DNA of 13,223 bases from an uncultured Erysipelotrichaceae bacterium. Its GTDB lineage: Bacteria > Bacillota_I > Bacilli_A > RF39 > UBA660. The notes under the pieces were generated by a model. That model worked only from the letters and a program-made list of their open reading frames with translations. It had not been told where the DNA came from and ran no database searches. Numbering within the stretch: the first letter of the stretch is position 1; every line of letters starts with the position of its first letter. Below are positions 1 through 6,254 of this stretch, one piece after another. The DNA lies in the NCBI GenBank assembly GCA_902782915.1, contig CACZOV010000057.1, positions 1-13,223 on the forward strand. Direction: 5' to 3'. The position numbers and the translations under genes are program-made.

Positions 1-43
1 ATTAAATATATTAAAAAGAAAATAAAAAAATAAAACTCAAATG

Positions 44-73
44 AAAAAAATAGAAAACCTCTATTTTTTTTTT
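44..73 (+). terminator. Likely rho-independent terminator of a gene left of the window
   Basis: An 11-bp hairpin pairs 44-54 with 60-70 around a 5-nt loop (55-59), and the T-run continues to 73. All pairs but one are A-T, so the stem is weak, although other stems in this AT-rich DNA are also A/T-dominated. Positions 1-43 hold no recognisable coding sequence. I infer that this ends an upstream plus-strand transcript lying outside the window. Confidence 0.5.
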
Positions 74-99
74 GAATTTTATGATAAACTAGTTATAGA
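72..99 (+). promoter_or_regulatory. Weak promoter candidate for the first operon
   Basis: TTGAAT (72-77) and TATAGA (94-99) are 16 bases apart and resemble a sigma-A promoter. The predicted start near 106 would fall inside the ribosome binding site (102-110), which counts against this exact pair. TATGAT at 80-85 is an alternative -10 but has no good -35. A promoter is expected here after the preceding hairpin, but its position is uncertain. Confidence 0.25.
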
Positions 100-115
100 A
101 TAAAGGGTGAAGAAT

Positions 116-1558
116 ATGAATAAGAAAACAGTATTGATGTTAATAAATGGCTTTGGGGTTGAAAAGAAGGAATCATATCCTATTTATGATGATACTTTGA
201 TGCCTACATTTTCAGAGTTATCTCGGAATTATTTATTTTCTAATAATTCAGTTATTTCTCGTGTAAGTAATTATTATGATGCATATAGAAATGTTTCTAT
301 GGATATAAATGAGTTATATAGTTATAGTATTTTAGATAAGGAAATAGAGACAAAAAACTTAATTAAAAATTCAACTTTATTAAATTTAAAAAAAGATTAT
401 GATAGTAAAAATGGAAATTTACATATGTTTTGTTTAGTAGATCCTAGTTTGAAAATAGTTGATCATTTAAAAGAGACTTTAAAATTTATTAATCCTAATT
501 TAAAAAAAAATGTTTTTTTGCATTTAATTATTTCAAGTAATAATATAGAAGATTATAAATATTTAGTTGAGGTATTTAGTCATATAAATATGGATTTATC
601 TAATTATGCTGAAATAGGATTTATTTTAGGACTTGATTCTATTTCTAATAGTGCAAAGCAAGTTGATATGAATTTTTTCTTTAAGATGTTTATTTCTAAA
701 GTAGGAGAAAAATGGCAATCATTTACTCAAAAGTTTGATGTTTTATATGCTATGAAAACACTTCCTAGAGAAACTAAACCATTTATAGTAAATTCTAATT
801 TTAGTTTAGGAATTAATGATACATTTTTAATTTTTAATTATGATAATATAAATTTAACTAGTTTTATAGATACATTATCAAATATTAATTATGGAGAATC
901 TAAAAATAATTTTTCATATTATTCATTGTTTTCAGTAACAAGTAATATAAATATTCCTCATATGTATGAAACAGAAGTTGCCAAAAATAGTATGGTTCAT
1001 AATTTAGAAAAATTAAATGCCTCTGGATTAATACTTTGTAAAAGTGATAGAGTAGGTATTATTAATTATTTTTGTTGCGGACTTAAAAATGAAGCTACTA
1101 ATACTTTAACATTTGTTGATATTACAAAGATTGAAAATAATCCTGCTGGAATTGTTCAAGTTGTAAATCAATTTAATAAAGATTTAATAATAATTAACTA
1201 TGAATTAGGTGACTGTAATACAACAAAAGAATTAAAAGATAAATTGATGGTTATTGATAATACTTTAAAATTACTTGATGAAAATAGAAATGGAAGTAAA
1301 TATACTTTAATCGTATCTTCGTTTTATGGAATGACTAAGACTATGAGAAATGAAAAAGATACCATGTCTACTGTAATATTTTCTCAAGAACTACCATTTT
1401 TGTACATCGATGATTTTTTAACAAAAAGAAATTATTTAATAGAAAGTGGTACAATTAATGATATTTTAAAAAGTTGTTATAAAAGTATTAATTTAAAAAG
1501 TAATTATGATTCTCTTGTTGAAAAGAAAAATAGTTTATATAAATTATTCTTTAAATAG
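116..1558 (+). CDS. Degenerate phosphoglycerate mutase-like protein (GpmI fold, probably catalytically dead)
   Basis: The 480-residue product has the layout and near-full length of cofactor-independent phosphoglycerate mutase (about 510 residues), an alkaline-phosphatase-superfamily enzyme that interconverts 3- and 2-phosphoglycerate with manganese. The family landmarks are recognisable but altered. The N-terminal LILDGWG becomes LMLINGFG, so the metal-binding Asp is Asn11. The QMGNSEVGH region with the catalytic Ser is absent. TEKYAHVTFF corresponds to KSDRVGIINYF, losing the Lys and the His. NYANPDMVGH becomes NYELGDCNTT, keeping Asp but losing His. TADHGNAE becomes VSSFYGMTK, losing Asp and His. 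I infer a non-enzymatic, perhaps regulatory or scaffold, protein. The start is ATG 116, because AAAGGGTGA (102-110) lies just upstream. The GTG at 107, three codons earlier, sits inside that site. The next gene begins 8 nt after the stop. The family call is by eye and moderately sure. Confidence 0.7.
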   Translation: MNKKTVLMLINGFGVEKKESYPIYDDTLMPTFSELSRNYLFSNNSVISRVSNYYDAYRNVSMDINELYSYSILDKEIETKNLIKNSTLLNLKKDYDSKNGNLHMFCLVDPSLKIVDHLKETLKFINPNLKKNVFLHLIISSNNIEDYKYLVEVFSHINMDLSNYAEIGFILGLDSISNSAKQVDMNFFFKMFISKVGEKWQSFTQKFDVLYAMKTLPRETKPFIVNSNFSLGINDTFLIFNYDNINLTSFIDTLSNINYGESKNNFSYYSLFSVTSNINIPHMYETEVAKNSMVHNLEKLNASGLILCKSDRVGIINYFCCGLKNEATNTLTFVDITKIENNPAGIVQVVNQFNKDLIIINYELGDCNTTKELKDKLMVIDNTLKLLDENRNGSKYTLIVSSFYGMTKTMRNEKDTMSTVIFSQELPFLYIDDFLTKRNYLIESGTINDILKSCYKSINLKSNYDSLVEKKNSLYKLFFK

Positions 1559-1566
1559 GAGTATTT

Positions 1567-2967
1567 ATGAATAAATTTATCTTAATTTTAAAAAAAATAG
1601 GACTTTTATATATTCCAATTACTTTCCTTGTAATTTTTCTTAGTATTATTTTTTCAATTGATTTAAAAGAAGTAATTAAATTTTTACTTAGTTCTATTTT
1701 AATTATGATAGGAGTATCTCTTTATTTAGTTGGATATGATCTTAGTTATCCTAAAATAAGTGATAAAGTTAGTTTTACTTTGTTAAAGAAAAAAAACATT
1801 AGTTATTTGCTTCTAATATGCTTTCTTATTTCTTTTTTTACTATTATATTAGAACCAGAAATATTAAAAGTATCTCTTCCGAATATATTCTTATTATTTT
1901 TATTAGCTTTTAGTATTAGTCTTTTTTTTCTATTATCAATTTATAGAATTTTATCTAAAACAAATTATAAGTATTATTTAATTATTTCTTATCTTTTAGT
2001 ATTTTTACTTATGTTAATAACAGATATTAAAATTATTCCTTTTGCTCTTGAAAGAAGTGCTTTATCTATGGGACTTGTATCAGCACCATTTTTAATTACA
2101 ATGGGAATGAGTTTATCAAAAAGATCAAAAATAAAAAATAAAGATCATACTAGTTTTGGAATACTTGGTCTTTGTTCTATTGGACCTATGATTGTATTTT
2201 TAATTTTCGGAATGTTTTTTAAATTAGATTTAAATAGTTTTAAAGAAATATCTCTTTTATTTAATCTTTTTGTAATTTTTTTATCTTTAGTACTTATTTT
2301 TATTATTTATTTAATATTTATAAGATTTAAAATAAGTCGAAATAAAAAAAATATAAAAGAAGTCAGTTTAGGTTTTTTGTTAGTCTTTATTGGAATTAGT
2401 TTATTTTTAATGGGTGCAAGAACTTATTCAGATATATCTTTTTTAATAGGAAGTGTTATTAAAGATTATTCTAAGTTTTTTATAATATTAATTATATTTT
2501 TATTTTCATTTTTTATAATAAGAGTAGAACCATCTTTTAATTTCCTAATGAGTTATGTAGAAGATGTTACAAGTGGTGGAATTAAGAATAAATTTCTAGA
2601 ATTATTTTTATCTCTTGGAGCATCGATTGCATTAGTTATATCAGTTTTTATTTCTATATATAATTTAGATATTATGATGTTTCTAATACCTAGTTTCTTT
2701 TTGGCTTTAATACTTGCATTTTTAACTCCAAATAATTTTTTAGGAATAGCGTTTGATTCACTTGGAGCAGTTATTGGGACAATTTCTTCGACATTTTTTA
2801 TTCCATTTTTACTTGGATTAAATAGTAGTATAAATACAATTGGTTATCTTGCATTTATAGGAATTGTTCCAGTTATATTTTTAGAAATTGCAGGATTTAT
2901 TTATGAAAAAGAAGTGGTATTACATGATTTTGAAAGTTTAGATGATAGGATAGTAGATTATGATTAA
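1567..2967 (+). CDS. DUF1538 family integral membrane protein, two internal repeats
   Basis: A 466-residue protein with about a dozen hydrophobic segments and two homologous halves (roughly 1-230 and 255-450), as in DUF1538 proteins. Each half has a G-x-S-L-[YF]-L-x-G motif (GVSLYLVG and GISLFLMG), then an acidic EP motif (EPEIL and EPSFN), then a re-entrant-looking stretch ending PFL. The second copy, GIAFDSLGAVIGT (from residue 393), is very close to the family signature. The first (from residue 159, ERSALSMGLVSAP) is its degenerate equivalent. The family is thought to be a transporter or channel, but I know of no established substrate. The ribosome binding site TAGGAG (1556-1561) overlaps the stop codon of the preceding gene, suggesting coupled translation. 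A PII-like gene overlaps its 3' end by 8 nt, a recurring neighbour of DUF1538 genes. Confidence 0.85.
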   Translation: MNKFILILKKIGLLYIPITFLVIFLSIIFSIDLKEVIKFLLSSILIMIGVSLYLVGYDLSYPKISDKVSFTLLKKKNISYLLLICFLISFFTIILEPEILKVSLPNIFLLFLLAFSISLFFLLSIYRILSKTNYKYYLIISYLLVFLLMLITDIKIIPFALERSALSMGLVSAPFLITMGMSLSKRSKIKNKDHTSFGILGLCSIGPMIVFLIFGMFFKLDLNSFKEISLLFNLFVIFLSLVLIFIIYLIFIRFKISRNKKNIKEVSLGFLLVFIGISLFLMGARTYSDISFLIGSVIKDYSKFFIILIIFLFSFFIIRVEPSFNFLMSYVEDVTSGGIKNKFLELFLSLGASIALVISVFISIYNLDIMMFLIPSFFLALILAFLTPNNFLGIAFDSLGAVIGTISSTFFIPFLLGLNSSINTIGYLAFIGIVPVIFLEIAGFIYEKEVVLHDFESLDDRIVDYD

Positions 2968-3601
2968 ATTATTGGTTATTATTTATAATAATGAAAAAAT
3001 ATTGAAATTATTATTTCAAAAGTATAATTTAGGATATAAAGTAATGTCCAAGGGAGATGGAACAGCAAGTAGCAATGTTTTAGAATATTTAGGACTTAAT
3101 AAAGTAAAAAGACAAATTTATTATCTTCTTATAGATGAAAGTTTAGAAGAAAGTATTTTGAAAGATTTAAAAAATTGGTGTAAATTAGAAAACAATGGAA
3201 AAGGAATTGCTTTTACTATAAGTTTATCAAGTTCTAGTAAATTTATAAAAGATAATTTAGGAAAGGAAAAGTTGAATATGCCAAGAAAAGGTGATTATGA
3301 ATTAATTATTACAATTGTAAGTGATGGTTATAGTGATTTAGTAATGAAATCAGCTCATTCTAAAGGGTGTATGGGTGGTACGGTTATTAAAGGAAGAAGT
3401 GTTGGCAGTCATGGAACTATTTTTATGGATTTTTCCTTAGAACCTGAAAAAGAAATGGTTTTAAATATTGTTAAAAGTGATATAAAAAAGGATGTTATGG
3501 AAAAAATTACTGAAGAATGTGGAATTAAAACTAATGCAAGAGGTGTTTTAATAAGTATTCCTCTTGATAATGTAATTGGTTTACAAGATAGTATTAATTG
3601 A
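2960..3601 (+). CDS. PII-like signalling protein with two PII-type domains
   Basis: A 213-residue soluble protein. The C-terminal half (about 110-208) reads as a PII-family (GlnB-like) domain. It has beta-strand ELIITIVSDG, helix DLVMKSAHSKG, the GCMGGTVIKGRS segment (136-147), EPEKEMVLNIV, and a closing NARGVLISIPLDNVIGL that corresponds to the PII C-terminal region. The N-terminal half (1-95) repeats the pattern in weaker form: strand KLLVIIYN, a GDGTASS segment (32-38), and strand QIYYLLID. The T-loop tyrosine and the TGxxGDGKIF nucleotide-binding loop of classical GlnB are not seen, so ligand use may differ. PII proteins sense nucleotides or metabolites and bind partner proteins, often transporters. 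The gene overlaps the DUF1538 gene by 8 nt, so its likely partner is that membrane protein. It ends in TGA, and AGGAT just upstream of ATG serves as its ribosome binding site. Confidence 0.8.
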   Translation: MIKLLVIIYNNEKILKLLFQKYNLGYKVMSKGDGTASSNVLEYLGLNKVKRQIYYLLIDESLEESILKDLKNWCKLENNGKGIAFTISLSSSSKFIKDNLGKEKLNMPRKGDYELIITIVSDGYSDLVMKSAHSKGCMGGTVIKGRSVGSHGTIFMDFSLEPEKEMVLNIVKSDIKKDVMEKITEECGIKTNARGVLISIPLDNVIGLQDSIN

Positions 3602-3673
3602 TTAGAAATAACAATTTAAATAAAGAAAAATTGTCAAGAAAAATGTCAAAATATAAAAAGATCATTTGTTTGA

Positions 3674-3702
3674 TTGATAAAAATGAATATTTATAGTATA
3701 CT
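3674..3702 (+). promoter_or_regulatory. Sigma-A-type promoter candidate driving the small RNA
   Basis: TTGATA (3674-3679) and TATACT (3697-3702) are separated by exactly 17 bases, near consensus on both elements. The predicted start is about 3709, after the upstream operon has ended and with no gene directly downstream. The RNA would run into the hairpin and terminator ending at 3800. Confidence 0.5.
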
Positions 3703-3724
3703 AAGTTTGAGTCCATGATAAGTG

Positions 3725-3770
3725 AATAGATTAAATTACTTAACTCACACTTGAAGTAATTTAATCTATT
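3725..3770. repeat. Perfect 17-bp inverted repeat
   Basis: The arms 3725-3741 and 3754-3770 are exactly complementary, with a 12-base spacer (3742-3753). The match extends outward by a possible G-U and an A-U pair. It has no T-run of its own and sits only five bases before a separate terminator hairpin, so it is not needed for termination. Confidence 0.9.
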
Positions 3771-3775
3771 TAAAT

Positions 3776-3800
3776 ACAGATAGCAATATCTGTTTTTTTT
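3776..3800 (+). terminator. Rho-independent terminator after the PII operon and small-RNA candidate
   Basis: ACAGATA (3776-3782) pairs with TATCTGT (3787-3793) across a GCAA tetraloop, and the T-run continues to 3800. This is one of the cleanest terminators in the window. It would end both the preceding three-gene operon and the candidate small RNA. Confidence 0.9.
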
Positions 3801-3848
3801 AAAATTTGACAAAATATGACATATTTATTGATTTAACTCTTAAAAATA

Positions 3849-3877
3849 TTGAATTAAATTAAATATTTTTGTATAAT
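3849..3877 (+). promoter_or_regulatory. Sigma-A-type promoter of the surface-protein operon
   Basis: TTGAAT (3849-3854), a 17-base spacer and a perfect TATAAT (3872-3877) predict a start near 3884. The ribosome binding site AAAAGGAG follows at 3892-3899. The stretch between the terminator and this promoter (3801-3848) holds a TTGACA at 3806 without a well-placed -10, and nothing else recognisable. Confidence 0.7.
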
Positions 3878-3905
3878 CTAATTATTGGAATAAAAGGAGT
3901 AAGTT

Positions 3906-5171
3906 ATGGTAAAGAAAAGAAGACGTAGAAAAAAAATATTTTTACCTAAAATACAAACTTTATTTTGTCTAGTGAGTTTGGTTTTTATTCTAGGTTGTTT
4001 TATATATTATGGAAATAGATTAATTAAGTATTATAAAATATATAATCCTAAAACAGAAACAGGAGAAGTTTTATTAAATTTATCATCTAAAATAATTGAA
4101 AGTGAAAAGATAGAAGAAGAAAATGATGGATTATATGAAATAAATGGTAATTATGTTTATAAAGGAAAAAATGTCAATAATTATCTTTTACTTGATCAAT
4201 TATTATTTAGAATAATTCGTATTAATGTTGATAAATCAATTGATTTAGTTCTTGATGAATATATTAATCGTATACCTTGGAATGAAACAATTACAACTTA
4301 TGATAAATCAAATATAAAAAGTTATATAGAAAGTAAGATTTTACCTATCTTAGATCAAGAAAAACTAGTTAAAACATCATATTGTACTGATAAAATTCAT
4401 GAATTATCTGAAATAAGTTGTAATGAAACAAATAATGATAATTATATTAGATTACTTGGAATTAATGATTATTTGAATAGCTTAAATAATGATAAAACTT
4501 ATATGAATTCAGGTAATGAATATATTTGGTTATATAATAGTGGAGAAAAAAATGTTTGGCATACAACAGGAAGTTATTTAGCTAATAGTAGTCCAAATAA
4601 TAGTTATGGAATTAAAGTTGTTGTAACTTTAAAAAATTCAACAGTTTATTTAAATGGTGATGGAAGTCTTGAAAATCCTTATATTGTAGAACTTGGAAAT
4701 AAAGATATAAAAGTAGGTACTTATTTAGATATAGATGATAATATCTATACAGTTTATGAAGTTGGAGAAGATTACTATAAAGTAGAAAGTAATAAAGTAT
4801 TACAAAATAAAGAATTATTTGATAAATCTTCTAGTGATTATACTAATTCTTCATTAAAAAAATATTTAGAAAATACTTATTTAGAAAAATTATCTTTTAA
4901 GAAACTTTTAAAAGAAGTTAAGTTTGATGGATATATATCATCAATTGGAATATTAAATAGTAATGATCTTAAGTTTAATAGTTCTCTTAACAATTATTAT
5001 TTAAGTGATAAAGAAAATAATTTAGTACAAGTTTATAATGGTAGTATTTTAAAAAGCGATCCTAATACTAAAAGAAATATAAGAATTTCTCTAGGAATAA
5101 AAAAAGATTTAGAAATAATAAGTGGAAATGGATCAAAATATGCACCATTTATTATAAAAGTGGAGGATTAA
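3906..5171 (+). CDS. N-terminally anchored exported protein with two divergent repeats
   Basis: A 421-residue protein of unknown function. A very basic N-terminus (KKRRRRKK) precedes one hydrophobic segment (about 18-37), the mark of a signal anchor that leaves the rest outside the cell. A Cys in that segment (ILGC) is not a good lipobox. The outer part looks like two related modules. The first (about 75-260) contains RIIRINVDKSIDL, an IPWN motif, EYIWLYNSG..VWHTTG, and ends GDGSLENPYIVE. The second (about 265-421) ends GNGSKYAPFIIKVE. Such G-[DN]-G-S-x-x-x-P-[YF]-I endings occur in surface proteins of uncultured Firmicutes; the likeness is from memory. Two cysteines (in SYCTDK and ISCNET) could form a disulfide. 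A strong AAAAGGAG site lies 6 nt before ATG. One base separates it from the phosphodiester glycosidase gene, so the two are co-expressed. Confidence 0.75.
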   Translation: MVKKRRRRKKIFLPKIQTLFCLVSLVFILGCFIYYGNRLIKYYKIYNPKTETGEVLLNLSSKIIESEKIEEENDGLYEINGNYVYKGKNVNNYLLLDQLLFRIIRINVDKSIDLVLDEYINRIPWNETITTYDKSNIKSYIESKILPILDQEKLVKTSYCTDKIHELSEISCNETNNDNYIRLLGINDYLNSLNNDKTYMNSGNEYIWLYNSGEKNVWHTTGSYLANSSPNNSYGIKVVVTLKNSTVYLNGDGSLENPYIVELGNKDIKVGTYLDIDDNIYTVYEVGEDYYKVESNKVLQNKELFDKSSSDYTNSSLKKYLENTYLEKLSFKKLLKEVKFDGYISSIGILNSNDLKFNSSLNNYYLSDKENNLVQVYNGSILKSDPNTKRNIRISLGIKKDLEIISGNGSKYAPFIIKVED

Positions 5172-5172
5172 G

Positions 5173-6183
5173 ATGCGAAAAACAACAATACTATTCTTGG
5201 TTATTGATTTAATTGCAATAGGTTGCTTTTATCTTTTTTATGGTCCAAATGAAGACTTTAGAAATACAATTGTAAATACAGCTATGATTACTAAGACACA
5301 TCAATATATTGCTTATACTTTTTATGATGAAGATACAGTTCAAGGTATTCTTGATTTAAATAAATTTATTCCAGTATCAGGTAAAATGGATTTAGATGCA
5401 ATTGTAATTGATACATCAGAAAAGAAAAGTTATGACAATGAATATGATGAAGCAATTTTAAAAAGAGAAAATGGAAATGATGATTATAAATATTTAAAGG
5501 TAAAAGTTGGAAAATATAATGCGCATTTAATTGCCATTTACCATCCAGAAAATGTAAAGCTTTTAACAATTAAATCATTTAGTAAAGGGAATGGTCAAGA
5601 AACTGTTCTTAAAATGTGTAAAAGAGTTGGTGGCATTGTTTGTATAAATGGTGGAGGATTTAAAGATCCAGATGGCTGGGGAAGTGATATTCCAGATGGA
5701 TATGTTATTAAAGATGGAGAAGTTGTCTTTGCAGAAAATAATGATCGTCATGATATTATTGGAATTACAAATGATCATAAATTAGCTTTAGTAAATGCAA
5801 CAGGAGAAGAAGCCGTTGCTATGGGAATTCGTGATGGAATACAATTTGGACCATTTTTAATATTAAATGGTGAAAGTATTAAATATACAACAAGTGCAGG
5901 AGGATATGATCGAGCAGCTCGAGTTGCTATTGCTCAAAGAAAGGATGGAGTTATTTTATTCCTTGCAACAGAAGGAACTCATGGAAGTGGTCCTACTATG
6001 AAAGAAGTTATTGATACTTTAGAATTATATGGAGCTTATAATGCTGCAAACCTTGATGGTGGAACAAGTGCTCAAATGGTTGTAAATGGAAAACTTATTA
6101 ATAATCCAAAAAATGTATTTGGTCAAACTGTTTCAGGTGGAAGAAGAGTTGTAACAGGGTTTGGTTTAATGCCAAGTAAATAA
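5173..6183 (+). CDS. Phosphodiester glycosidase family protein (NAGPA domain), membrane-anchored
   Basis: A 336-residue protein with an N-terminal hydrophobic anchor (about 5-23) and a C-terminal NAGPA-type domain (about 110-333). This is the family of the human enzyme that uncovers mannose-6-phosphate by removing phosphodiester-linked GlcNAc; bacterial members are tied to cell-surface glycan metabolism. Visible landmarks are CINGGGF (157-163), IQFGPFLILNGE, RAARVAIAQRKDGVILFLAT and NLDGGTSAQMVVNG (from 293), with the closing GRRVVTGFGL. The Asn and Asp of the NGGGF and LDGGTS motifs, conserved across the family, are present, so activity is plausible. The substrate is unknown; a phosphodiester-linked sugar in a teichoic acid or capsule is an inference. 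The ribosome binding site TGGAGG (5161-5166) lies inside the end of the preceding gene, one base away. No clear terminator follows. Confidence 0.88.
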   Translation: MRKTTILFLVIDLIAIGCFYLFYGPNEDFRNTIVNTAMITKTHQYIAYTFYDEDTVQGILDLNKFIPVSGKMDLDAIVIDTSEKKSYDNEYDEAILKRENGNDDYKYLKVKVGKYNAHLIAIYHPENVKLLTIKSFSKGNGQETVLKMCKRVGGIVCINGGGFKDPDGWGSDIPDGYVIKDGEVVFAENNDRHDIIGITNDHKLALVNATGEEAVAMGIRDGIQFGPFLILNGESIKYTTSAGGYDRAARVAIAQRKDGVILFLATEGTHGSGPTMKEVIDTLELYGAYNAANLDGGTSAQMVVNGKLINNPKNVFGQTVSGGRRVVTGFGLMPSK

Positions 6184-6197
6184 AAAAAATATAAGTC

Positions 6198-6226
6198 TTG
6201 AAAATTAATTAAAAATTTGGTAGAAT
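6198..6226 (+). promoter_or_regulatory. Sigma-A-type promoter of the InlB-repeat gene
   Basis: TTGAAA (6198-6203) and TAGAAT (6221-6226) are separated by 17 bases. The predicted start is about 6233, just before AGGAGTG (6243-6249) and the ATG at 6255. Because no terminator is seen after the glycosidase gene, read-through from upstream is also likely. Confidence 0.6.
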
Positions 6227-6254
6227 AATTTTAGTAAATAATAGGAGTGTATAT

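Larger units (their letters stand above)
3709..3800 (+). ncRNA. Candidate orphan small RNA of about 90 nt
   Basis: The segment has a well-spaced promoter just upstream, a perfect 17-bp stem (3725-3741 with 3754-3770) closed by a 12-nt loop, and then a strong terminator (3776-3800). No plausible reading frame lies in it. The loop bases CACTT (3748-3752) are complementary to AAGTG (3720-3724) beside the stem. ACTCA (3743-3747) is complementary to TGAGT (3708-3712), so an alternative fold or pseudoknot is possible. It could also be the structured 3' end of the PII-operon message, or a leader for the next operon, though that operon has its own promoter. I do not recognise a known RNA family. Confidence 0.4.

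Noticed and set aside
107..115. GTG start for the pseudo-mutase, three codons upstream of ATG 116
   Set aside because: It lies inside the AAAGGGTGA ribosome binding site and has no such site of its own.
3599..3616. TGA read as tryptophan, as in mycoplasmas, extending the PII gene by a few codons
   Set aside because: Tryptophans are TGG in the genes checked, including ileS, and the PII domain is already complete at the TGA.
3725..3770. CRISPR repeat or insertion-sequence end
   Set aside because: There is a single hairpin, with no regularly spaced copies, no transposase and no target duplication seen.
3594..3812. Small minus-strand reading frame of 72 codons
   Set aside because: No ribosome binding site precedes it, it crosses the strong terminator and hairpin, and its composition is that of translated AT-rich DNA.
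5203..5235. Lipoprotein signal in the glycosidase (Cys in the first membrane segment)
   Set aside because: The residues before the Cys (AIG) do not fit a lipobox well and the hydrophobic stretch continues past it, so a signal anchor fits better.
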